A stretch of 55,818 nucleotides of DNA, taken from assembly GCF_015356865.1 (NCBI RefSeq), contig NZ_JAAFZA010000046.1, positions 1 to 55,818 on the forward strand, in the 5' to 3' direction. Source of the stretch: Catenulispora pinisilvae (GTDB lineage Bacteria > Actinomycetota > Actinomycetes > Streptomycetales > Catenulisporaceae). The notes beneath the pieces are model-generated. The model saw nothing but the letters and a program-made list of their open reading frames with translations. It had not been told where the DNA came from and made no database searches. The position numbers and the translations under genes are program-made. This document shows positions 1-7,744 of the stretch, one piece after another. Numbering within the stretch: position 1 is the first letter of the stretch; each line of letters begins with the position of its first letter.

Positions 1-598
1 CCGCGCCGACCGCCTCGATCGCCTCCCGCAGGGCCGGCGCCACCTGCTCGTCGTCGGCCAGCCGGGACAGCCGGCGCCGGGACGAGCGGCCGCGTAAGCC
101 CGGATACAGGAACTCGTCCAGCCCGCAGGCGTGCACGACGGTGCCGAGCGCGCGATCGCCGACGCTGGAGATGTTCTCGATCCGGGTGCGCACATAGGCG
201 CAGCGCTCCAGGTCCACCGGCACCAGCCGGGTGCGGGTCCGGCCGCCGTCCCCCCGACGCTCGATCCGGATCACCCCCCGGTCGGCGAGCAGCGTCACGT
301 ACTGGTGGAGCGAATCCGGTTCGGTGGGGCGCTCGGCCAGCCACAGGTCCAGCCGCGGCGCGCCGCCCTCGGCGTGCAGGGTGGCCAGCGCCCGGTCGGC
401 CAGCGGGTGGCCGATCGGCCGCGGATTGGCGATCGCGATGCGCCCGTCGGCCACCGAGACCCGGCCGGCCAAGCTCAGATCCAGTGCCTCGGCTCCCCGT
501 AAGGCCGTGCCGAGGTGCTCGGCGGCTTGGACCCGGCCGTCACGCGGATTGATCGCTAGTAGGAGTAGATCGTCCCCGATTGTCACAGGGCCGAGCAT
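1..598 (-). CDS. GPP34 family phosphoprotein (GOLPH3-like), 3' end cut by the window edge
   Basis: Reading the minus strand from an ATG at 598 gives an uninterrupted frame of about 199 residues that runs off the left edge. It begins MLGPVTIGDDLLLLAINPRD and continues with a pattern of small helices (AEHLGTALRGAEALDLSLAG, then an R-V-x-V-x-D-G-R segment) typical of bacterial GPP34/GOLPH3-fold proteins. In eukaryotes these bind phosphatidylinositol-4-phosphate; the role of the actinobacterial copies is not established. Family members are about 210-230 aa, so only the last helices should be missing. The gene is cytoplasmic by composition and is transcribed in the same direction as mgtA, but its start is about 50 bases past the mgtA stop, so it may be the distal gene of that unit. 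Confidence 0.75.
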   Translation of the reverse strand, partial: MLGPVTIGDDLLLLAINPRDGRVQAAEHLGTALRGAEALDLSLAGRVSVADGRIAIANPRPIGHPLADRALATLHAEGGAPRLDLWLAERPTEPDSLHQYVTLLADRGVIRIERRGDGGRTRTRLVPVDLERCAYVRTRIENISSVGDRALGTVVHACGLDEFLYPGLRGRSSRRRLSRLADDEQVAPALREAIEAVGA

Positions 599-650
599 AA
601 GGGTACTTACTCGGCGGGTGAAAGGTCCGGGGCGGCGTGAACCCTTACAT

Positions 651-3341
651 TCAGTCCTTGACGATCTGCAACAGCGCGCAATAGCCGAGCAGGATCAGCG
701 CCAGGAAACCGAAATACAGTGCCGGCAACGAGGTCATGCCCATATTCGCGGCCAGCATGCTCAATGGCAGCGACAAGCCGACCGCCATTGCCGCACCGGT
801 CGCCAGCAGCACCGGACGGCCGGCGCGGGACGACAGGAATGGGATTCTTCGGGTCCTGATGATGTGGACGGCGAGCAGCTGGGACGACAGGCCCTCGACG
901 AACCAGCCGGTCTGGAACAGCGACACCCGGGAATCCCCGGCCGCCGGCACCCACCACAGAACCGCCCACGTCGCCAGGTCGAACAGCGAGCTCAGCGGCC
1001 CCAGGCGCAGGACGAAGCGTCGCAGGCCCCTGCTGTCCCAGCGCCGGGGCTCGGCGAGTTCCTCCTCATCGACGGCGTCCCAGGGCAGCGAGAGCTGCGA
1101 CAGGTCGTAGAGCAGGTTCTGGACCAGCAGTTGGATCGGCGCCATCGGCAGGAACGGCAGGAACGCCGCCGCGATCGTCACCGACACCACGTTGCCGAAG
1201 TTCGAGCTGGTCGCGGCCCGGATGTACTTCAGCGAGTTGGCGAAGGTGCGGCGGCCTTCCTCGACCCCGGCGGCCAGCACCCGCAGATCCTTGTCCAGCA
1301 GGATGACGTCCGCGCTCTCGCGCGCCAGGTCGGTGGCGTCCGGGGCGGTCAGGCCGACGTCGGCGGCGTGCAGGGCCGGGGCGTCGTTGACGCCGTCGCC
1401 GAGGTAGCCGACGGTGTGGCCGCCGCGGCGCAGGGCCTGGACGATGCGGGCTTTGGCCACGGGGTCGGTCTTGGCGAAGACCGTGGTGCGGGCGGCCAGG
1501 CCGGTCAGTCCGGCGTCGTCGAGGGCTGACACAGTCCGGCCGTCGACCACCCGGCCCGGATCCAGGCCTACCTCGCGGCAGACCCGGGCCGCGGCCGGTG
1601 CTTCGTCGCCGGTGACGACCTTGACCACGACGCCTCGCGCGGCCAGCTCCGCCAACGCCGCGACGGCCGAGTCCTTGGCCGGGTCGGTGAAGCCCAGCAG
1701 GCCCAGCAGGGTGAGGCCGGACTCGTCGGCGACGCCGTAGGGACGCGCGGCGCCGCCGAAGGCGGGGACCGTGCGGGACGCGACCGCCAGCAGCCGCAGA
1801 CCGGCGTCCCGATCGGCGGTCGCGACCTGGTCGATACGGGCCCTGATTTCGGCGTCCAGCGGGACGACGCGGCCTTCGTCGAGTACTGACGTACAGCACT
1901 CCAAAACTTCCTCCACGGAGCCCTTAGTGATGATCACGTGGTCGGGTTCGAACCCGCCGGGTGCGGTGACCACCACGCTCATCCGGCGGCGGCTGAAGTC
2001 GAAGGGGATCTCGTCGACCTTCTGCCACTGCGGTCCGGCCAGGTCCGGGTTCAGGTCCGCGTCCGCGTCCGGGTCCGGGTCGGCAGCCGGGCCCAGGCCG
2101 AGGGCTTCGGCGTGGGCGACGACGGCCTCGTCGAGGGGGTTGCGCCAGCCGGCCTGCAGGAGGCTGTTGAGGGCGGCGTAGTCCAGCACGGTCTCGTCGC
2201 GCCGGCCCCAGGCGTCGGTGTACCGGTCGAGCGTGGGCCGGCCCTCGGTCAGGGTCCCGGTCTTGTCGACGCACAGCACGTCCATCGCGCCGAGGTCCTG
2301 GATCGCGGGCAGCCGCTTGACGATCACCCGGCGCCGGGCCAGCGCGAGCGCGCCGCGCGCCAGCGTCGTGGTCACGACCACCGGCAGCATCTCCGGGGTG
2401 ATGCCGACGGCGACCGCGACCGCGAACAGGAAGGCCCGGTGCCAGCTGCCGGAGGCGATGCCGCTGACCACGAAGACCAGCGGCGCGAGCACCAGCATGA
2501 AGCGCAGCAGCATCCAGCTGACCGAGGAGACGCCCCGGTCGAAGGCGGTGGCGGGGCGGCCGCCGTCCAGTTCCCGGCCAAGGCCCGCCAGGTAGGTGCG
2601 GCCGCCGGTGGCGATCACGACGGCGGTCGCGGTGCCGGACAGGACGTGGGTGCCGGCCAGGCACAGGGCTGAGTGCTCTGATGGATGGGCGTCGGGCAGA
2701 CCGCTGTCCGTCCCCAGCCCGGACAACTCCGCGTGCTTACCGACCGGCATCGCCTCACCGGACAGCAGGCTCTGGTCCAGGAACAGGTCCTTGGACCGCA
2801 GCAGCCGCAGATCGGCCGGGATCAGGTCGCCGGCGGCCAGCCGCACCACGTCCCCGACCACCAGTTGGTCGAACGGCAGCTCCCGCGCCATCGGCGCGCT
2901 GTCGTCGTCGGCCCGCCGCACGACCGTGGCCGTGGTCAGCACCAACGCCCGGAGCGCGTCGACCGTGCGCCGCGACCGCCGTTCCTGCCAGTACCGCATC
3001 CCGGCCGCGATCACGATCATCGCGGTGATCGCCAGCACCCCGCCGACGTCCCCGCTGAGCGCGAGCACCACGTCCAGGACCGTCAGCACCAGCAGGAACG
3101 GCGCCCGGAACGCGGCGGCGAAGGCGTGCGCGGGGAATCCGTCCGGCCGCCGGGCGATCTCGTTCTCGCCGTCGCGCTCTAAGCGCGCGGCCGCCTCGGC
3201 CTCGGTCAGGCCGCGCAGTCCGCTGTCCAGGCCGCGCAGCACTTGCAGGACCGGCTGTCCGCCGCACGCCGTCAACTCGGCGGTGCGGTCCGTCAGAGCG
3301 GCGGTCGGGATGGCAGCGCGGAACGGGGACAGCAGCGTCAT
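651..3341 (-). CDS. mgtA: Magnesium-translocating P-type ATPase (MgtA/MgtB, P3B type)
   Basis: The 896-aa protein imports Mg2+ using ATP. It has the P-type order: N-terminal cation-ATPase domain (about 30-100), actuator domain (SGEA in place of TGES), the TM4 motif GITPEMLPVVVTTTLARGA, the phosphorylated aspartate in DKTGTLTEG at about residue 356, the hinge GDGVNDAPAL at about 645, and C-terminal membrane helices. TSSNFGNVVS and QNLLYDLSQ near residue 700 are diagnostic of the MgtA/MgtB branch. A low-complexity acidic insert (DPDPDADADLNPD) sits in the nucleotide-binding domain near residue 425 and is probably a lineage-specific loop. The gene lies 43 bases after the ArsR-type regulator and is likely cotranscribed with it, an unusual pairing for an Mg2+ pump. 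Confidence 0.93.
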   Translation of the reverse strand: MTLLSPFRAAIPTAALTDRTAELTACGGQPVLQVLRGLDSGLRGLTEAEAAARLERDGENEIARRPDGFPAHAFAAAFRAPFLLVLTVLDVVLALSGDVGGVLAITAMIVIAAGMRYWQERRSRRTVDALRALVLTTATVVRRADDDSAPMARELPFDQLVVGDVVRLAAGDLIPADLRLLRSKDLFLDQSLLSGEAMPVGKHAELSGLGTDSGLPDAHPSEHSALCLAGTHVLSGTATAVVIATGGRTYLAGLGRELDGGRPATAFDRGVSSVSWMLLRFMLVLAPLVFVVSGIASGSWHRAFLFAVAVAVGITPEMLPVVVTTTLARGALALARRRVIVKRLPAIQDLGAMDVLCVDKTGTLTEGRPTLDRYTDAWGRRDETVLDYAALNSLLQAGWRNPLDEAVVAHAEALGLGPAADPDPDADADLNPDLAGPQWQKVDEIPFDFSRRRMSVVVTAPGGFEPDHVIITKGSVEEVLECCTSVLDEGRVVPLDAEIRARIDQVATADRDAGLRLLAVASRTVPAFGGAARPYGVADESGLTLLGLLGFTDPAKDSAVAALAELAARGVVVKVVTGDEAPAAARVCREVGLDPGRVVDGRTVSALDDAGLTGLAARTTVFAKTDPVAKARIVQALRRGGHTVGYLGDGVNDAPALHAADVGLTAPDATDLARESADVILLDKDLRVLAAGVEEGRRTFANSLKYIRAATSSNFGNVVSVTIAAAFLPFLPMAPIQLLVQNLLYDLSQLSLPWDAVDEEELAEPRRWDSRGLRRFVLRLGPLSSLFDLATWAVLWWVPAAGDSRVSLFQTGWFVEGLSSQLLAVHIIRTRRIPFLSSRAGRPVLLATGAAMAVGLSLPLSMLAANMGMTSLPALYFGFLALILLGYCALLQIVKD

Positions 3342-3384
3342 GGCGGTTCGTTTTCGGTCGTGCGGCGGCGGACCGCGCGCTGTA

Positions 3385-3771
3385 CTAGGCCGTGTTCGCT
3401 GGCCTCCCGATCACCGGGAACGCCTGCTCGGCCTGTTCGGCGTGGTGGTCCAGCATCTGCCGGACGATCGCGACGACGTGCGGGTCGTCGACGACGTAGA
3501 CCTGGCGCCGGCCCTCACGGCGGGAGCTGACCAGACCGGCCAGCTTCAGCTTGGCCAGGTGCTGGCTGACCGCCGCCACGTTGCCGCCGGTCGCCTCGGC
3601 CAGCGCGGTCACGTCCTGCTCGGCCCGGGCCAGCAGCCACACGATGTGCAGCCGGGTGGTGGCCGCCAGCATGCCGAAGGTGGCAGCCGCGTCCTGCAGG
3701 AGCCGTGGGCTGGGCGCCCCGTCATCCGGAACGGCGTCGTCCTCGGTGCGGGACTCCTGTCTGCGGCGCAT
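3385..3771 (-). CDS. ArsR/SmtB-family metal-sensing repressor with an alpha5 Zn-type site
   Basis: The 128-aa winged-helix repressor starts at the ATG at 3771 because GGAGGTGAC lies directly upstream; a longer in-frame start at 3861 has no such site. The HTH covers about residues 35-95 (recognition helix near NVAAVSQHLAKLK). The C-terminal helix carries D96-x-H98-x10-H109-x2-E112. This is exactly the spacing of the alpha5 metal site of SmtB (D104, H106, H117, E120) and close to CzrA and NmtR, so direct sensing of Zn(II), Co(II) or Ni(II) is likely. There is no CxC arsenic-type motif. It is probably autoregulated through the palindrome at 3846-3869 and forms an operon with mgtA. The metal identity is inference. 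Confidence 0.88.
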   Translation of the reverse strand: MRRRQESRTEDDAVPDDGAPSPRLLQDAAATFGMLAATTRLHIVWLLARAEQDVTALAEATGGNVAAVSQHLAKLKLAGLVSSRREGRRQVYVVDDPHVVAIVRQMLDHHAEQAEQAFPVIGRPANTA

Positions 3772-3845
3772 GTCACCTCCTCGTTTCGTCCGGGTCGGGG
3801 CCCGGTTCACCAGGAGTCCATTGTGCCCGACGGCCGCGGGCCCAC

Positions 3846-3869
3846 TCAAACACTTGCGCAATCGCTTGA
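3846..3869. promoter_or_regulatory. Candidate ArsR-family operator (24-bp imperfect palindrome)
   Basis: The site runs TCAAACACTTGC|GCAATCGCTTGA and matches its own reverse complement at 18 of 24 positions, with a perfect TTGCGCAA core. The length and the TCAA...TTGA ends resemble SmtB/CzrA-type operators. It lies 75 bases upstream of the arsR start and 77 bases upstream of the divergent RraA-like gene, so it could repress both. Binding by the neighbouring regulator is inferred from position. Confidence 0.5.
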
Positions 3870-3945
3870 TTATTCGCCCGACCAGTTCGCCGCGCAGCTG
3901 GCCCGCGGCCCACTACCCCGCCGCCTGGAATACGATCACGGAACC

Positions 3946-4563
3946 ATGGACACCTTCGCCGACGTACCCACCACCACCCTGGCCGACGTGCTCAGCCGCG
4001 AGAACATCATGGATCTCGGGATCCGGCCGCTGACCACGACCTCCCCGCGGCTGGCGGGACCGGCGTTCACCGTCCGGTGCCCGCCCGGGGACAACCTCAT
4101 GGTCCACGCGGCCATCTACCGGGCCGGGCCGGGCTCGGTCATCGTCGTGGACACCGGCGGCGACGTCGACTTCGCGGTCGCCGGCGGCAACGTGATGGCG
4201 GTGGCGCAACGGCACGGCGTGGCCGGCCTGGTCGTGGACGGTGTGATCCGGGACCTGGCCGAGGCCCGCGACGCCGGCTTCCCGGTCTACGCCCGCGGCA
4301 ACGTCCCCATCCCCGGCGCCAAGAAGGCGATCGGCGCGCACAACGTGCCGGTGCGCTGCGGCGGCGTGACAGTGCAGGCCGGCGACATCGTGGTCGCCGA
4401 CGAGGAGGGCATCGTGGTGGTGCCGGCGGCGCGCCGCGACGAGGTGTTCACGGCCGCGCGCGCCAAGCTGGCCAAGGACGAGGCCGAGACCCTGCAGGAG
4501 TGGGAGCGCGCGCACCGGGCCCGGATCGACAAGGCGCTCGCCGAGCTCGGCTTCGAGGGCTGA
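3946..4563 (+). CDS. RraA-like / HMG-aldolase family protein
   Basis: The 205-aa protein belongs to the RraA fold family, which includes 4-hydroxy-4-methyl-2-oxoglutarate aldolases, oxaloacetate decarboxylases and the E. coli RNase E inhibitor. It keeps the segment GLVVDGVIRDLAEARDAGFP with R102 and D103, the arginine and metal-binding aspartate used by the aldolases. An enzymatic role on a small keto acid is therefore more likely than RNase E control. The ATG at 3946 starts the family-like N-terminus; the longer open frame upstream runs through the divergent arsR region and is a shadow. The gene stands alone between arsR (divergent) and mgtC (convergent) and ends in a hairpin terminator. Its link to metal transport, if any, is unknown. 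Confidence 0.8.
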   Translation: MDTFADVPTTTLADVLSRENIMDLGIRPLTTTSPRLAGPAFTVRCPPGDNLMVHAAIYRAGPGSVIVVDTGGDVDFAVAGGNVMAVAQRHGVAGLVVDGVIRDLAEARDAGFPVYARGNVPIPGAKKAIGAHNVPVRCGGVTVQAGDIVVADEEGIVVVPAARRDEVFTAARAKLAKDEAETLQEWERAHRARIDKALAELGFEG

Positions 4564-4680
4564 GGCGGGAAGCCGCAAGCGCCAGGAAGCCGCAAGAGTC
4601 GGCGAGCGGCAAGGGCCGGGAAGCCCGCAAGAGCCGGCAAGCAGCAAGAGCCGGGAAGCCGCAAAAATCGAGAAGCAGCA
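4564..4680. repeat. Imperfect tandem repeats of about 16-18 bp after the RraA-like gene
   Basis: The stretch consists of variants of GGGAAGCCGCAAGAGCCGG repeated about six times with drift, immediately after the stop codon and before the terminator at 4687. It is not part of either flanking protein. It may be slipped-strand expansion in the 3' untranslated region. Confidence 0.6.
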
Positions 4681-4686
4681 AAAGTA

Positions 4687-4720
4687 CGGCCCGAGAGCTG
4701 TTCAGCTCCCGGGCCGTTTT
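4687..4720 (+). terminator. Rho-independent, probably bidirectional terminator
   Basis: CGGCCCG-a-GAGCTG-tt-CAGCTC-c-CGGGCCG forms a 13-pair stem with a two-base loop followed by TTTT. It lies between the convergent RraA-like gene and mgtC and can serve both, although the T-run is better on the plus strand. Confidence 0.85.
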
Positions 4721-4729
4721 CCCCACAGC

Positions 4730-5473
4730 TCAATCGTCCGAATCCGTCTTCGGCGCGTGCGTCAGCGCCTCGACCTCCGGATCGTCCTTGTGCCAGTGCA
4801 CCGTGTGGATCCCCGGCTCCAGCGACAGCCGGGCCACCAACTGCTCCAGCCGGCTGGTCGCCTCGCCGTCGAGCAGCAGATGCGCGGTCAGGCTCGTGGC
4901 GTCCTGGGTGTCGGCGCGGGTGGTGTCCAGGCCGCGCAGGTAGACGTCGCCGCCGGTGGTGTCAGCCACCAGCAGGGCCCTGATGTGCGACTCGGACTTG
5001 GGCCGGCAGGTCAGGTGCAGGCGGTAGGGCTGAAGGTCCTCGTCCTCCTCGGCCGGGTTGTCCCGGTCGAACAACCGGCCGGCCGGGCGGCCGAAGAGGT
5101 GGACCAGCAGCACCGTGACGGTGCCGATCATCGCGAAGGCCAGGTGGCCGGAGGCCGCCATGACGCCGACCGCCGCCGAGCACCACAGGGTCGCGGCGGT
5201 GTTCAGGCCGCGGACGTTGAACCCGTCGCGCAGGATCACGCCGCCGCCGAGGAAGCCGATGCCGGAGACCACGTAGGCGGCGACCTGCGTGCTGTTCTCC
5301 GAGCCGTTGACGTCCGAGTACAGCACGAACAGGGTCGCGCCCACCGCCACCAGCGCGTTGGTCCGCAGGCCGGCCATCCGGGCCCGCATCTGCCGCTCCA
5401 CGCCGATCGCGGCGCCGCAGCCCAGTCCGACCGCCAGCCGCGCGATGAACTCCCAAGTGGTCAGGTTCTGCAT
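4730..5473 (-). CDS. mgtC: MgtC/SapB family membrane protein
   Basis: The 247-aa protein has the MgtC signature near the N-terminus: an AAIGVERQ motif, then AGLRTNALVAVGATLFVLYS, followed by GIGFLGGGVILRDG and three to four membrane segments to about residue 140. A soluble C-terminal ACT-like domain follows (about 150-240). MgtC proteins are needed for growth at low Mg2+ and in pathogens modulate the F1F0 ATPase; they are not clearly transporters themselves. The start has a good site (AAGGAGG). It lies 135 bases after the Nramp gene on the same strand and may be its downstream operon partner, separated by a GC-rich hairpin. Confidence 0.88.
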   Translation of the reverse strand: MQNLTTWEFIARLAVGLGCGAAIGVERQMRARMAGLRTNALVAVGATLFVLYSDVNGSENSTQVAAYVVSGIGFLGGGVILRDGFNVRGLNTAATLWCSAAVGVMAASGHLAFAMIGTVTVLLVHLFGRPAGRLFDRDNPAEEDEDLQPYRLHLTCRPKSESHIRALLVADTTGGDVYLRGLDTTRADTQDATSLTAHLLLDGEATSRLEQLVARLSLEPGIHTVHWHKDDPEVEALTHAPKTDSDD

Positions 5474-5545
5474 GTTCGCCTCCTTATGGCGCGAAGGACA
5501 GCTCTATCAGGATTCGTCGGCCGCTCGATGACGGCCGGGCAAACG

Positions 5546-5581
5546 ACGCGCCCCCGGCTTCGGTCGGTCCGCCGGGCGCGT
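5546..5581 (-). terminator. GC hairpin between the Nramp gene and mgtC
   Basis: ACGCGCCCGGC pairs with GCCGGGGGCGCGT (two extra bases), followed on the minus strand by CGTTT. It could end or attenuate the Nramp transcript before mgtC. The T-run is poor, so partial readthrough is likely. Confidence 0.5.
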
Positions 5582-5608
5582 GGGTGACGGCCGGCGTCAC
5601 GGGAGGGG

Positions 5609-7255
5609 TCAGTGCCCGAGCATCATCTCGACCAGCTTCCACACGCACATCACCATCGACACCAGCAGGTACAGCCGCAGCGCACCCATGGAGTAGCGGC
5701 GGGTCCTGGAGAACTTCAGCTGACCCAGCTGCGCCAGCGGCGGCATCCGCCACTCGTCCCGGCCGGAGCGGTCGATGAACTCGGCGACGAAGTCCGGGGT
5801 GCGGCGGGCCCGCAGGGCCTTGACTCCCAGGAACCCGGCGGCGGCCAGAGCGCCGACCGCGCAGCCGACCAGGATCTGGTCGATCTGCCCGGTGCTGATG
5901 GCCGGCCAGATCACCGAGGCGGTCAGCACCATCGACAGCGCGATCAGGACGCCGATCACCGCCGAGGTGAACAACGTGGTCTTCTTGCTGTTGACCCAGG
6001 GCCCGAGCACTTCCTTGTCGACGCACAGCAGCAGCAGGAACACGGTGGCCGAGGGCAGCAGCACGCCGGCCAGCGCCTGCACGCCGGTGGTCAGCACGCC
6101 GAGCACGTGGTCCGAGGCGGTCAGCACGATCGTCGCGGCCAGCGCGATGACTCCGGCGTAGACGGCGTAGAAGCCCTTGGCCTGCTTCACGCCCCGGTGC
6201 AGCGAGTGGTTGATCTTGAAGACGTCGCCGATGGCGTAGGCGGTGGACAGCGACACCGCGAACGCGCCGATGATCGAGGCGTCCAGCAGCGCCACTGCGA
6301 ACATGTCGCCCAGCGCCCGGCCGCCGTAGTTCTGAAGCGCCGTCGCCAGCGAGCCGGCGTTGGTGAAGTCCGGGGCGCCCTTGGCGGCGAAGGCCACCGC
6401 GCCCAGCCCCATGATCGCCGCCCCGCCGATCACCACGACCACGATGCCGATCCACAGGTCGGCCTTCTCGTACTTCATGAAGCGCGGGGTGATCCGCTTG
6501 TCGATGACGTAGCTCTGCTGGAAGAACAGCTGCCAGGGCGCGACGGTGGTGCCGACGATCCCGATGATCAGCAGCATCAGCGGCGCCATGCCGCCGGCGC
6601 CGCCGGGGAACGAGGGCCGGACGAAGTCGTGCGCCATGCCGCCGACCGCCGGGTGCGCCATCAGCGAGATCGGGATCAGCAGCAGCGAGCCGACGCAGAA
6701 CACCAGCGCCAGCCGCTCGAACCGGCGGAAGGAGCCGGTCGAGGCCGCGGCGACGATCACCAGCGCGGCCAGGACCACCGACGGCACCTTGGGCAGGCCC
6801 AGGTAGCCGGTCGCCAAGGTGATGCCGATGAACTCGGTCACGAGGGTCAGGGCGTTGAGCAGGAACAGGTCGATGACGGAGAACGCGCCCCAGAACTTGC
6901 CGAAGCGCTCGAAGATCAGCCGGGCGTGGCCGACCCCGGTAACCGCGCCGAGGCGCAGCACCATCTCCTGGTTGACGTAAAGAACGGGGACCAGCAGCAG
7001 GAGCGTCCACAGCAGCTTGGTGCCGTAGTCGTGGCCGGCCTGGCCGTAGGTGGCGAAGGCGCCGGCGTCGTTGTCGCCGATCATCACGATCAGCCCGGGG
7101 CCGACGATCGCCAGCAGCGTCTTCAGCTTCGCCGACAGGCCGCGGCGGGCGTCGTGGTCGCCCAGCTGGATGGTGCCGAAAGCGCCCTTGATGTCGCCGA
7201 CGTGCGCGTCGTCGAGGACTGCGGTGGTCGGGTGGTCGAGCAGTGCGGTGGTCAT
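5609..7255 (-). CDS. Nramp-family divalent metal transporter with a non-canonical metal site (predicted Mg2+ importer)
   Basis: The 548-aa protein has about 11-12 hydrophobic segments in the LeuT-like order of Nramp/MntH. Two metal-binding segments differ from the family norm. TM1 reads GDNDAGAF (D61, N62, D63) instead of DPGN. TM6 reads GTTVAPWQLFF, with Ala239 and Trp241 where Mn/Fe transporters have the methionine and histidine of MPH. The methionine selects for soft transition metals, and its loss is a known trait of Nramp-related Mg2+ transporters. The ATG at 7255 is preferred over the GTG at 7264 because GGAGGGG is spaced 8 bases from it. An M-box riboswitch heads its leader. Often annotated mntH, but Mg2+ is the better prediction. 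Confidence 0.85.
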   Translation of the reverse strand: MTTALLDHPTTAVLDDAHVGDIKGAFGTIQLGDHDARRGLSAKLKTLLAIVGPGLIVMIGDNDAGAFATYGQAGHDYGTKLLWTLLLLVPVLYVNQEMVLRLGAVTGVGHARLIFERFGKFWGAFSVIDLFLLNALTLVTEFIGITLATGYLGLPKVPSVVLAALVIVAAASTGSFRRFERLALVFCVGSLLLIPISLMAHPAVGGMAHDFVRPSFPGGAGGMAPLMLLIIGIVGTTVAPWQLFFQQSYVIDKRITPRFMKYEKADLWIGIVVVVIGGAAIMGLGAVAFAAKGAPDFTNAGSLATALQNYGGRALGDMFAVALLDASIIGAFAVSLSTAYAIGDVFKINHSLHRGVKQAKGFYAVYAGVIALAATIVLTASDHVLGVLTTGVQALAGVLLPSATVFLLLLCVDKEVLGPWVNSKKTTLFTSAVIGVLIALSMVLTASVIWPAISTGQIDQILVGCAVGALAAAGFLGVKALRARRTPDFVAEFIDRSGRDEWRMPPLAQLGQLKFSRTRRYSMGALRLYLLVSMVMCVWKLVEMMLGH

Positions 7256-7313
7256 ATGGTTCACCCCTCCCGGCCCGCTTGGCGGGCATGCAGGAGACGG
7301 CAGCAGACGTCGA

Positions 7314-7328
7314 GCCCCCGGCGGGGGC
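7314..7328 (-). promoter_or_regulatory. Short GC hairpin in the Nramp leader
   Basis: GCCCCCG-C-CGGGGGC lies about 60 bases before the start codon, between the M-box and the ribosome-binding site. It has no T-run on the minus strand. It may take part in the riboswitch expression platform, but this is only positional. Confidence 0.3.
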
Positions 7329-7344
7329 CGTTACGGGAAAAGAG

Positions 7345-7443
7345 TCAGGGCTGCTGCGCGTCGGTCGGATCGAAGAGCAACGTGGAGCACGGTCGGCCAG
7401 CCGCGATCGGCTGCCGTGTAGTGCTACTACTCGGACTATCCAC
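7345..7443 (-). CDS. Possible 32-aa leader peptide in the M-box leader
   Basis: A GTG at 7443 with GGAGG eight bases upstream opens a frame of 32 codons ending at 7345, about 90 bases before the transporter start. The product begins VDSPSSSTTRQPIAAGRPCS and ends DPTDAQQP. It lies after the riboswitch aptamer and before the transporter. Short leader peptides with proline codons couple translation to Mg2+ in some enterobacterial mgt leaders; this one has only five prolines, so the analogy is loose. It may equally be chance. Confidence 0.25.
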   Translation of the reverse strand: MDSPSSSTTRQPIAAGRPCSTLLFDPTDAQQP

Positions 7444-7552
7444 GCCACTCACCTCCACCCGACAGGGCCGCAGGAATCCACCTGCACCGCAATCCTCACG
7501 GGAGTACACACGCTGGAACGCGTGCTGAGTCCAACTGAAAAGCTGGAGCACT

Positions 7553-7718
7553 CCCTCTCGTAAGAGCTTTGGCACTGCCCGGCGTAGCCCGACCGATTGG
7601 CCGGTAGCCACTTCGAGTCACCCCTTAAGCCGAGGAGACCTGTCCTGACCTTGGGCGTCTCTCGACGTCGTGAGATCAGTGGCTTGTGTCCGGTGCAGAC
7701 GCCTCACCTAACGAGGTG
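7553..7718 (-). promoter_or_regulatory. M-box (ykoK) magnesium riboswitch
   Basis: The minus strand reads CCTCGTTAGGTGAGGC at its 5' end, then ACGCCCAAGGTCAGGACAGG in the middle, then GCTACCG and GGGCAGTGCCAAAGCTC, closing with TTACGAGAGG. These are the conserved blocks of the M-box aptamer in the right order and spacing, and the outer strands (CCTCGT with ACGAGAGG) pair. M-box RNAs fold when Mg2+ is high and usually shut off downstream expression. The next gene is the Nramp-family transporter about 300 bases downstream, so the RNA predicts derepression when Mg2+ is scarce. Confidence 0.92.
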
Positions 7719-7744
7719 CCTTCTTGACGGGAGTCAGGCTATCC

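Noticed and set aside
231..1529. A 432-residue plus-strand frame at the left edge
   Set aside because: It is antisense to GPP34 and mgtA, both with clear motifs, and its product is Arg/Gln-rich low complexity typical of GC-rich shadows.
3241..3530. Plus-strand 95-residue frame across the mgtA/arsR gap
   Set aside because: Arg-rich with no ribosome-binding site and antisense to both genes.
2596..4563. A 655-residue plus-strand frame ending with the RraA-like protein
   Set aside because: Only the part from 3946 is family-like; the rest is antisense to mgtA and arsR.
7345..7611. An 88-residue minus-strand frame over the M-box
   Set aside because: Its first half is the riboswitch aptamer itself. 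Only the last 32 codons have a plausible start, listed separately.
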